Assembly: GCA_002335115.1 (NCBI GenBank) | Contig: DDCR01000006.1 | Location: 1 to 6,643, forward strand | Direction: 5' to 3' | DNA: 6,643 nt | Source of the DNA: Oceanospirillaceae bacterium UBA2001 | GTDB taxonomy: Bacteria; Pseudomonadota; Gammaproteobacteria; Pseudomonadales; Balneatricaceae | Part shown: piece after piece, positions 1-5,268 of the stretch | Layout of the letters: each line of letters opens with the position of its first letter | How positions within the stretch are numbered: the first letter of the stretch is position 1 | The notes under the pieces: model-generated | Seen by the model: the letters and a program-made list of their open reading frames with translations, nothing else | What the model was told of the DNA's origin: nothing | Database searches by the model: none | Made by a program: the position numbers and the translations under genes

Positions 1-212
1 CGAATACGCTCCCAAGGGTCCTCACCTAAATAGCGAATACAGGCATCAAAAGTTGCCCCACCCCAAGTTTCTACCGACCAATAACCGATTTGATCCAGCT
101 TGGGTGCAATGGGTAACATATCAGCTAAGCGCATGCGTGTGGCAAAAAGAGACTGGTGCCCATCACGCAGCACAACGTCAGTAATACCTAGGTTTTTTTT
201 AACAGGGGTCAT
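1..212 (-). CDS. oadA: Oxaloacetate decarboxylase alpha subunit, N-terminal part (cut by window edge)
   Basis: This is the biotin-dependent carboxyltransferase subunit of the membrane sodium pump that decarboxylates oxaloacetate to pyruvate. Only the first 70 codons lie in the window; the gene runs off the left edge. The visible protein starts [20 protein letters not shown] and carries the DRE-TIM carboxyltransferase signature LRDGHQS (residues 15-21, with D17 the expected metal ligand), then the family-typical [23 protein letters not shown] and GEDPWERIR. The ATG at 210-212 is chosen because the protein aligns from its start with the known family N-terminus; the ribosome site is weak (AGG at 222-224, 9 nt upstream). 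It follows oadG by 50 nt on the same strand, the usual gamma-alpha(-beta) order. Codons 4-7 hold a run of eight A. A pyruvate carboxylase subunit B would look similar here, but the adjacent gamma subunit favours OadA. Confidence 0.93.
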   Translation of the reverse strand, partial: MTPVKKNLGITDVVLRDGHQSLFATRMRLADMLPIAPKLDQIGYWSVETWGGATFDACIRYLGEDPWERI

Positions 213-262
213 GTGTGTTTGCCTATGCTAATAATTAAATAAAAAGGATAAGAGATGCAGCT

Positions 263-523
263 TTAGCTACGGTCTTGACGATATCGATGCACTGCCGCAC
301 TTAACACTGCCATTAACTGCGCGTCATTGGCAACTTGCTGGAAAGGTGAAACCGCAGTCAAAGGGGGGTTGAGCAGCGATAAGTCTTCTACGGGAGAAAA
401 CCGCAACACAGTTGCCGACATGGTTTTGGTGGCAAGCACCAACAGCGTAAGAAAAGTAAACACAAAACCCATGCCAAACACCATTAAGGTGAGGCCTTCG
501 AGCATTAAGTCGGATGATGGCAC
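263..523 (-). CDS. oadG: Oxaloacetate decarboxylase gamma subunit
   Basis: This is the small membrane subunit that joins the alpha carboxyltransferase to the beta sodium-translocating subunit in the inner membrane. The 86-residue protein has the family shape: a short N-terminus, one transmembrane helix at about residues 10-32 (GLTLMVFGMGFVFTFLTLLV), a polar linker rich in Pro and Ser, and a C-terminal helix ending AAVHRYRQDRS, like the conserved xAAIHRYR tail of OadG. The length is normal. The start is a GTG at 521-523. It is preferred over the in-frame ATG at 503-505 because a GGAG ribosome site (532-535) sits 8 nt before the GTG, while nothing similar precedes the ATG. It is the first gene of the operon, 50 nt upstream of oadA. 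Confidence 0.9.
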   Translation of the reverse strand: MPSSDLMLEGLTLMVFGMGFVFTFLTLLVLATKTMSATVLRFSPVEDLSLLNPPLTAVSPFQQVANDAQLMAVLSAAVHRYRQDRS

Positions 524-656
524 GATAGCAGCTCCGTTTATTTTGCCGCTTGTGGCAGCATATTAATACAGCCATGGTGAGGCTGCTTTCATTTCAGTGT
601 GTCAATTTACCCACTTGTGACCAAAGTCGCAAGAATACCCAGTATAAAAACCACTG

Positions 657-684
657 ATATTAGTATTACATCTAAAATTGTCAA
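657..684 (-). promoter_or_regulatory. Candidate sigma-70 promoter for oadGA
   Basis: Read on the minus strand there is a perfect -35 hexamer TTGACA (679-684), a 16-nt spacer and a -10-like TAATAT (657-662, four of six consensus positions). Transcription would start near 650 and leave a leader of about 125 nt before the oadG GTG. A second -10-like TATACT lies a little downstream but lacks a good -35. The leader contains small hairpins (GCAGCC with GGCTGT, and TGCC with GGCA) but no recognised riboswitch. Confidence 0.42.
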
Positions 685-748
685 CAAAATTCGGCAACCT
701 GACTATTTTTGTTCAATTTAACCAACAATTATCAAGGTGAGTCAATCT

Positions 749-784
749 GCATCTACACTTTCGAAGCCTAAAATTTTTAGATGC
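749..784. repeat. Perfect 7-bp inverted repeat upstream of oadG
   Basis: GCATCTA (749-755) is repeated in inverted form as TAGATGC (778-784), with a 22-nt interior that itself holds the short palindromes TTCGAA and AAAATTTT. It lies about 65 bp upstream of the -35 of the candidate oadG promoter, a position suited to an activator or repressor site. It is not followed by a T-run, so it is not a convincing terminator. Function unknown. Confidence 0.35.
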
Positions 785-858
785 AAAGTATGTAACTGGC
801 TCATGACCGTTTTTTTTGAAATGACGTAGGTCTTTTTGACTTTGATCAAAACTCAAAA

Positions 859-990
859 CTAAAAGGCATCACCCAAACTCAAAGCAATTTCTTCCACTTG
901 ATTATTGGCCACGCCAGAAACACAAGATCGACTAGATGCGCCGGCGCCAGTAATAGATGCACGAGAGCCAACCGATGCATAAACTCCCAT
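859..990 (-). CDS. Possible 43-residue small ORF, unknown function
   Basis: No family is recognised. The ORF starts at ATG 988-990 and ends at TAG 859-861. The predicted peptide begins MGVYASVGSRASITGAGASS and ends with the helix-like NNQVEEIALSLGDAF. It is rich in Gly, Ala and Ser at first, then amphipathic and acidic, with no transmembrane segment. An AAGGGG ribosome-like site sits 8 nt before the ATG, which is the main support. A longer ORF in another minus frame (879-1085) overlaps it, but its Leu/His/Trp-rich sequence looks less like a real protein. The two frames together could also be a decayed gene with a frameshift. It lies divergent to the GFA-like gene and upstream of the oad operon. 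Confidence 0.28.
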   Translation of the reverse strand: MGVYASVGSRASITGAGASSRSCVSGVANNQVEEIALSLGDAF

Positions 991-1161
991 GAGCCATGCC
1001 CCTTGATATTTGGTTCAATGCGCCGCAAGATAAATGAAAGCGATACTTTGACTGTCACATAAACTGTTATATTAGCGGATGACATCTAATTAGCCATGGC
1101 AGGCAAGATCTTAAACAATGGAAGCTAGACCCCACATACCAATAAATAGGAGCTAAGCTCT
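991..1161. other. Gap before the GFA-like gene, weak promoter-like elements only
   Basis: On the plus strand TTGACT (1048-1053) is followed after 14 nt by TATATT (1068-1073), a spacing too short for a confident sigma-70 promoter. No other hexamer pair is better. A ten-codon ATG frame (1096-1128) lies in the leader without a ribosome site. The AGGAG of the GFA-like gene is partly inside a small palindrome, GAGCTAAGCTC (1150-1160). Nothing else is recognised here. Confidence 0.3.
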
Positions 1162-1593
1162 ATGCCCACCGAACAAGTTATTTCTGGCAGCTGCCTATGC
1201 GGAGCAATACGTTATAGTGCATCTGCATCACCTCTTTTTCAGGCCCACTGCCATTGTCAGGATTGTCGAAAAAATACTGGATCAGCCTTTGCTGCCTTGG
1301 CATTTGTGCCAATTAATAGCCTATCTTGGCAGGGGCAAACTCAAACGTTTACCCATCGTGCTGATTCTGGTGCTGCAATGACCAAACACTTTTGCGCTTC
1401 CTGCGGCAGCCAACTGTTTGGCACCAACAGTGCAAAACCAGATCGCATTCATATCAAAGTAGGTTCTGTGGAGGACGCCCAATGGTTTGAACCCCAATGT
1501 AATGTGTGGGCCAGCAGCCGGCTGCCTTCTACTCCTATAAATGCTGGGGTTAAAGATTTTGCCCAGATGCCAACAACATCAGCAAAAAAATAG
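1162..1593 (+). CDS. GFA/CENP-V-fold zinc-binding protein
   Basis: This protein belongs to the family named after glutathione-dependent formaldehyde-activating enzyme (Gfa), small zinc proteins that bind glutathione adducts; for most members the true substrate is unknown. The 143-residue length is typical. The zinc ligands are visible: GSCLCGAIRY (C11, C13), HCHCQDCRKNTGSAF (C30, C32, C35) and FCASCGSQLF (C78, C81). The last two motifs and the NVWASSRLP segment near residues 113-121 match the common layout of the family. No signal peptide is seen, so it should be cytoplasmic. The ATG has an AGGAG site 9 nt upstream (1148-1152). It stands alone, with 171 bp free before it and 328 bp after it, and shows no clear link to its neighbours. 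Family assignment is firm; a formaldehyde role is only implied by the family name. Confidence 0.9.
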   Translation: MPTEQVISGSCLCGAIRYSASASPLFQAHCHCQDCRKNTGSAFAALAFVPINSLSWQGQTQTFTHRADSGAAMTKHFCASCGSQLFGTNSAKPDRIHIKVGSVEDAQWFEPQCNVWASSRLPSTPINAGVKDFAQMPTTSAKK

Positions 1594-1762
1594 TCTAAGA
1601 ATTAGGTTTTAGTCTATTTAGATATTTTTAACCGATTCAGGCTTAATATTTCCTATTGAGTATTATTTAAGGGCATTGGTCGCTTTAGCGGCATAAATAT
1701 CGCATTCGAAACGACGCTCACTTAGATCTAATTTAGATTATAATTAACCCAGTAACCTATTG

Positions 1763-1778
1763 ATAAATATATATTTAT
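1763..1778. repeat. Perfect 16-bp AT palindrome
   Basis: ATAAATAT (1763-1770) is followed directly by its reverse complement ATATTTAT (1771-1778). It sits 14 bp upstream of the 26-bp dyad site in a stretch made almost only of A and T. It may ease DNA bending or melting, or bind a nucleoid protein. Palindromes of this kind also arise easily in AT-rich DNA. Confidence 0.35.
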
Positions 1779-1792
1779 AAATTAATTTAAAC

Positions 1793-1818
1793 GTTTCCTT
1801 TGGTAGTCTACAGGAAAC
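1793..1818. promoter_or_regulatory. 26-bp dyad operator candidate, copy A (CoA-transferase)
   Basis: The arms are GTTTCCT (1793-1799) and AGGAAAC (1812-1818), perfect inverted copies, around a core TTGGTAGTCTAC. The site lies 103 bp before the CoA-transferase ATG. It matches the site at 6412-6437 at 20 of 26 positions, including the unbroken shared CTTTGGTAG. The fifth base differs (C here, A there), and the paired base on the other arm differs to match (G here, T there). That is what a symmetric protein-binding site would show. The central TTGGT half resembles operators of the GntR/FCD family, but this is only a resemblance. Confidence 0.55.
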
Positions 1819-1921
1819 AAAACCAAGACTTACATTTAAACACCACTCAATGCGTTTATAACATTGACTGACGCCATATGATCATGCAAATTGGGTAGAT
1901 TACCTTAAATGGACCCACATT

Positions 1922-3202
1922 ATGAGCCTAAAAAAACAACAAGAAACAACTAATCTCAATGACTTTATTGCTCAACAACGTGAAAAGTCCTGCTTTGCAG
2001 GTTTACCGTTAGAGGGTAAGCGGGTGATTGATTTGTCCAGTGTGATAGCTGCTCCCTACTGCGCTGCTTTATTAGGTGATGCGGGTGCTGAAATCATCAA
2101 GGTGGAAAACCCAATGGCTCCAGATGCCCTGCGTGGCTGGGGCACCCATGCAGCCACGGGCATTGAACCTTATCATGCCTACATAGGCAGAAATAAACTG
2201 CCTATCACCCTTAACCTCAAGTCAGAGGCAGGCAAACAAGCCTTTTTAGAACTCATTCAGTCCGCTGACGTGCTGATCGAAAACATGCGCTTAGGGGTTA
2301 TGGATAGGCTGGGGCTAAGCCATGAAGCATTGTTAGAACTTAATCCGGGATTGGTGATTGGTAAAGTTTCTGGTTATGGCATGACCGGCCCTCACGCCCA
2401 CCAACCGGGTTTTGGCACACTCGCAGAAGCCTTTAGTGGCTTTTCGTTTCTTAATGGATATGAAGATACGGGACCTACTAGCCCTCCCATAGCCTTGGCT
2501 GATTTGACCACTGGCATTCACTTGGCTTATGCAGTGAGCTTGGCCTTGCATCAAAGTAAGCGTTTAGAAAGTGGTGGCCAAGTAGTGGATATTTCTTTGT
2601 ATGAGCCACTATTTGGTTACCTTGGCGGTGAATTTATTGGCTATCAATTAACAGGAGAAATCCCCAAACCGATTGGTAATGAGCTTAGAGCCGCCGCACC
2701 TCGTAACAATTACCAAACCAGCGATGGCTTGTGGGTGGCCATGTCTTGCTCTAACCAAAAAACTTGGGAACGCCTTGCTGAGGTCATGGGCCAGCCCCAG
2801 CTTATCCGTGATCCCCGCTTTAAGACCAACAATGACCGCATCCAGCCAGATAGCCGTATTTCTTTAAACCAAATCATAAAGGCTTGGGTATTAACTAAAA
2901 CCAATGCTGAAGCATTGGAGCTATTCCGCCGAGAAGGCATCACAGCTGGTCCTATTTTTTCAATGAAGGAAGTTGATGAAGATCCTCACTTCGAGGCCCG
3001 TGGCAGTATTATTAGGGTCACAGATCCCACGTCAGGCGTGGAACTTAAAATGCCTGATGTCCCCTTTCGCATGAAAGATAATTCAGCCACTAACAAGAAG
3101 TCTAAGTTACGCTTTCCAGGCTTACCTATGGGTTCAGCTAATCAAGTTGTGTATCGTGATTTGTTGGGTTATAGCCAAGCAAAAATAGACCAATTAGGTT
3201 AA
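1922..3202 (+). CDS. Family III (CaiB/BaiF) CoA-transferase
   Basis: Enzymes of this family move CoA between carboxylic acids through an aspartyl-CoA thioester; members act on carnitine, oxalate, succinate/benzylsuccinate and others. The 426-residue protein shows the family start LEGKRVIDLSSVIAAPYCAA (residues 30-49), LLGDAGAEIIKVENP (50-64), then GRNKLPITLNLKSEAGK, DVLIENMRLGVMDRLGL and SGYGMTGPHAHQPGF. The expected catalytic Asp is D194 in PPIALADLTTGIHLAYA. The C-terminal half carries WVAMSCSNQKTWERLAEVMG and RREGITAGPIFSMKEV, as usual. An extra stretch of about 28 polar residues precedes the common start. The ATG has only a weak GGA ribosome site 8 nt upstream. The enzyme is expected to be soluble and cytoplasmic. 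The substrate cannot be read from sequence. The shared operator with the ABC operon suggests an imported quaternary or sulfonium zwitterion, or its product. It converges with that operon. Confidence 0.92.
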   Translation: MSLKKQQETTNLNDFIAQQREKSCFAGLPLEGKRVIDLSSVIAAPYCAALLGDAGAEIIKVENPMAPDALRGWGTHAATGIEPYHAYIGRNKLPITLNLKSEAGKQAFLELIQSADVLIENMRLGVMDRLGLSHEALLELNPGLVIGKVSGYGMTGPHAHQPGFGTLAEAFSGFSFLNGYEDTGPTSPPIALADLTTGIHLAYAVSLALHQSKRLESGGQVVDISLYEPLFGYLGGEFIGYQLTGEIPKPIGNELRAAAPRNNYQTSDGLWVAMSCSNQKTWERLAEVMGQPQLIRDPRFKTNNDRIQPDSRISLNQIIKAWVLTKTNAEALELFRREGITAGPIFSMKEVDEDPHFEARGSIIRVTDPTSGVELKMPDVPFRMKDNSATNKKSKLRFPGLPMGSANQVVYRDLLGYSQAKIDQLG

Positions 3203-3216
3203 CAACTCAAAAATGC

Positions 3217-3245
3217 AAAAAAAGGCGGCCAAGGCCGCCTCTTTA
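3217..3245. terminator. Bidirectional intrinsic terminator between convergent genes
   Basis: The arms AGGCGGCC (3223-3230) and GGCCGCCT (3233-3240) are perfect inverted copies separated by two bases, so the real hairpin is probably 7 bp with a CAAG loop. Seven A precede it on the plus strand, giving a strong U-tract for transcripts of the ATPase gene on the minus strand. On the plus strand the following tract is only CTTTAT, so termination of the CoA-transferase is expected to be weaker. It lies 20 bp after the CoA-transferase stop and 22 bp after the ATPase stop. Confidence 0.85.
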
Positions 3246-3262
3246 TCATTCCTATAGGGCTT

Positions 3263-4309
3263 CTAACGATAGGTGACTTGCTCTTCATCGTTGCTTTCTG
3301 GACGCGCAATAGCGCCAATCATAGCGGCCAAAGTGACTTTTCCAATCACTTCACCATCACGCATGACGTTAGCGTGAGTGACATCCGCCTTAACCATGGC
3401 TGGCATCGCATCTTCTAGAATAACGGTGGAGGCAAATTCCAAACCTGAGTCAGATGAAGAGGCTTCCATAACCGCTGAAACATCTAACACGCGCGCACGG
3501 TTAATATCTTTAATAAAGTCACGCACATAATCGTCTGCAGGATCTAGCACAATTTCTTGAGGCGACCCTTGCTGAATAACAGCACCATCTCGCAAGATAA
3601 CAATATTATCTCCAATGTTAAGCGCCTCGTCCAAGTCATGGGTAATAAAAATAATGGTTTTGTGCAATTCTTCTTGTAAGTCCAGCAAGATATCTTGCAT
3701 GTCGTTACGAATTAATGGATCCAATGCCGAGAAAGCTTCGTCCATTAATAGAATTTCAGCATCTGTCGCCAAGGCCCTTGCCAAGCCAACCCGCTGCTGC
3801 ATGCCACCTGACAACTGCGCTGGATAGTTATTTTCAAAGCCAGCTAGGCCAACTCTGTCAATCCACTTTTGCGAACGCTCATTCATCTCAGCTTTGTCGA
3901 CGCCTTTAATTTTTAACCCATAGCCCACGTTGTCGATCACCGTCCGGTGAGGTAACAAGGCAAACTTTTGGAACACCATAGACATTCTGTTGCGGCGAAA
4001 GTTACGTAATTCTTCAGCAGACATGGCTAAAACATCTTCGCCATCAACCAAAATTTCACCAGAGGTGGGTTCGATCAAGCGATTTAAATGACGGATTAGG
4101 GTCGACTTTCCTGAACCTGACAAACCCATAATCACCTGAATACGGCGCGCAGGTATGTCAATATTGACGTTATTTAAACCCAGAACATGCTTATGTTCAG
4201 CTTGCAATGACGTTTTTGTAGCACCATTTTCAACTTTTGATACCATGGCTCCGCCATTAGGCCCAAAAATTTTATATAGGTTCTTAATGGAAACCTTAAC
4301 ATCAGACAC
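3263..4309 (-). CDS. Quaternary-amine ABC transporter ATPase (ProV/OpuAA type)
   Basis: This is the cytoplasmic ATPase that drives the adjacent permease. Numbered from the GTG start it has 348 residues: Walker A GLSGSGKST (62-70), Q-loop MVFQKFALLPHRTV (Q114), signature LSGGMQQR (166-173), Walker B ILLMDEAFSALD (186-197, E191) and switch His in ITHDLDEA (H224). QKFALLPHRTV and the insertion before HVLGLNNVNIDIP are typical of the glycine betaine/proline/choline class. Behind the ABC domain only about 75 residues remain, with one CBS-like stretch (DGEVIGKVTLAAMIGAI), shorter than E. coli ProV, which has two CBS domains. The start is the GTG at 4307-4309, because AAGGAGG (4315-4321) precedes it by 5 nt. 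An upstream TTG at 4369 would overlap the permease by 68 nt and has no support. The gene overlaps the permease by 8 nt, suggesting coupled translation. Confidence 0.94.
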   Translation of the reverse strand: MSDVKVSIKNLYKIFGPNGGAMVSKVENGATKTSLQAEHKHVLGLNNVNIDIPARRIQVIMGLSGSGKSTLIRHLNRLIEPTSGEILVDGEDVLAMSAEELRNFRRNRMSMVFQKFALLPHRTVIDNVGYGLKIKGVDKAEMNERSQKWIDRVGLAGFENNYPAQLSGGMQQRVGLARALATDAEILLMDEAFSALDPLIRNDMQDILLDLQEELHKTIIFITHDLDEALNIGDNIVILRDGAVIQQGSPQEIVLDPADDYVRDFIKDINRARVLDVSAVMEASSSDSGLEFASTVILEDAMPAMVKADVTHANVMRDGEVIGKVTLAAMIGAIARPESNDEEQVTYR

Positions 4310-5192
4310 CGTGACCTCCTTGACGGTGCTTTTGCAACCGTTTGCCATACTCTTGTGATACTCGGTCAAATATAACCGCCAAAGCTACAATGGCTAATCC
4401 ATTCATCAGACCTAATGCCAAGTACTGATTAGAAACTGCTCTGAGTACGGGAACCCCTAAACCTTTAACACCGATCATTGAGGCAATAACCACCATGGCC
4501 AAAGCCATCATAATAGTTTGGTTTACGCCTGCAAAGATATTAGGTAACGCCAAAGGAATTTGGACATCAAATAGCTTTTGGCGATAATTAGATCCAAAGG
4601 ATTCGGCAGCTTCAAGCACCTCTTTATCGACCAGACGGATGCCCAAGTTAGTAAGTCGCACAATGGGGGGTAAGGCATAAATACACACGGCAATCAGGCC
4701 CGGCACCTTGCCAATGCCCAGCAGCATTACCACTGGGATTAAATACACAAAACTGGGAATAGTTTGCATGATGTCCAGCACAGGAGTGACCGTTGCTTGC
4801 ACCCGATTGGAGCGGGACATTAAAATCCCCAGAGGGATTCCCAAACCAATGCACAAGAAAGTCGCCACAGAAATAATGGCCACGGTGGCCATAGTATCTT
4901 CCCACATGCCAAAATACCCAATCGCCAAAAACGATACAATGGTGCCAATAACGATACCAATACTGCGAGCGCCAAGCCAAGCCAAGATCGCAAAGATTAA
5001 AATCATAATTGGCCAGGGTGCGGCCATGAGTAGTTTTTCGAACCACACCATAAAATACATTAGTGGATCAAAGAAACCCTCAATTGCCTCTCCGTTGTCT
5101 CGAGAAAAATCACGAAATGCAAAATCAATGCCTTTTTTTAAATCTACTAAGTCTTTTCGCCCCATTGAGGGAAAGTCGTCAAATAATTCCAC
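4302..5192 (-). CDS. Quaternary-amine ABC transporter permease (ProW/OpuAB type)
   Basis: This is the inner-membrane channel subunit of the importer, expected to act as a dimer with two ATPase subunits. The 296-residue protein has a polar N-terminus of about 55 residues, then hydrophobic segments at about 57-75, 77-94, 101-125, 144-160, 162-180, 222-244 and 255-275. The EAA loop that contacts the ATPase is EAAESFGSNYRQKLFDVQIP (194-213) followed by LALPNIFAGVNQT. Typical family stretches include GIPLGILMSRS and DIMQTIPSFVYLIPVVMLLG. The start is GTG 5190-5192 with AGGA (5199-5202) 6 nt upstream; the next in-frame ATG (codon 10) has no such site. Its stop lies inside the beginning of the ATPase gene. 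It is separated from the upstream binding-protein gene by 76 bp containing a terminator hairpin. Confidence 0.93.
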   Translation of the reverse strand: MELFDDFPSMGRKDLVDLKKGIDFAFRDFSRDNGEAIEGFFDPLMYFMVWFEKLLMAAPWPIMILIFAILAWLGARSIGIVIGTIVSFLAIGYFGMWEDTMATVAIISVATFLCIGLGIPLGILMSRSNRVQATVTPVLDIMQTIPSFVYLIPVVMLLGIGKVPGLIAVCIYALPPIVRLTNLGIRLVDKEVLEAAESFGSNYRQKLFDVQIPLALPNIFAGVNQTIMMALAMVVIASMIGVKGLGVPVLRAVSNQYLALGLMNGLAIVALAVIFDRVSQEYGKRLQKHRQGGHGV

Positions 5193-5221
5193 AATTAGTC
5201 CTACTCAGTTAAAAAATTAAA

Positions 5222-5254
5222 AAAAAGCCTGCTAACAGGGTTAGCAGGCTTTTT
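5222..5254 (-). terminator. Intra-operon terminator/attenuator between binding protein and permease
   Basis: AAAAAGCCTGCTAAC (5222-5236) and GTTAGCAGGCTTTTT (5240-5254) form a perfect 15-bp stem with a 3-base loop. Read on the minus strand the right side ends in U residues and continues into the T-rich stretch complementary to 5203-5226. It stands 14 bp past the binding-protein stop and about 20 bp before the permease ribosome site. Only about 30 bp are left between it and the permease start, too little for a usual separate promoter. Partial termination here would give more binding-protein mRNA than permease/ATPase mRNA, and the hairpin could also protect the 3' end of the first cistron. Confidence 0.82.
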
Positions 5255-5268
5255 AAACAACCTTTAGG

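Larger units (their letters stand above)
1594..1921. other. AT-rich regulatory gap before the CoA-transferase
   Basis: These 328 bases hold no supportable gene. No convincing terminator follows the GFA-like gene; only a weak CTAA-GAA-TTAG hairpin with a short T-run is seen. The second half contains a 16-bp AT palindrome (1763-1778) and the 26-bp dyad site at 1793-1818. TATAAC at 1857-1862 could be a -10 element for the CoA-transferase. No good -35 stands 16-18 bp before it, which would fit an activator-dependent promoter. Confidence 0.5.

Noticed and set aside
324..575. Other reading frames on both strands across oadG
   Set aside because: They overlap a well-supported gene with a clear family match and a good ribosome site; their translations show no family pattern.
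841..850. TTTGATCAAA palindrome as an FNR box
   Set aside because: FNR sites need TTGAT and ATCAA separated by four bases; here the halves abut, so the match is only partial.
879..1085. 68-codon minus-strand frame
   Set aside because: Its composition is not protein-like and it overlaps a smaller frame with better start signals; no family match is apparent.
4184..4199. GAACAT/TATGTTC dyad
   Set aside because: It lies inside the ATPase coding sequence (AEHKHV region) and has no regulatory context.
4310..4369. Longer ATPase start at a TTG (4369)
   Set aside because: It would overlap the permease by 68 nt and lacks a ribosome site, whereas the GTG at 4309 has AAGGAGG 5 nt upstream and the family N-terminus follows it.
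4648..5220. Long frames on both strands over the permease (4648-5046 minus, 4708-5220 plus)
   Set aside because: Both are shadows of the permease, whose membrane segments and EAA loop are clear; neither shadow shows a domain.
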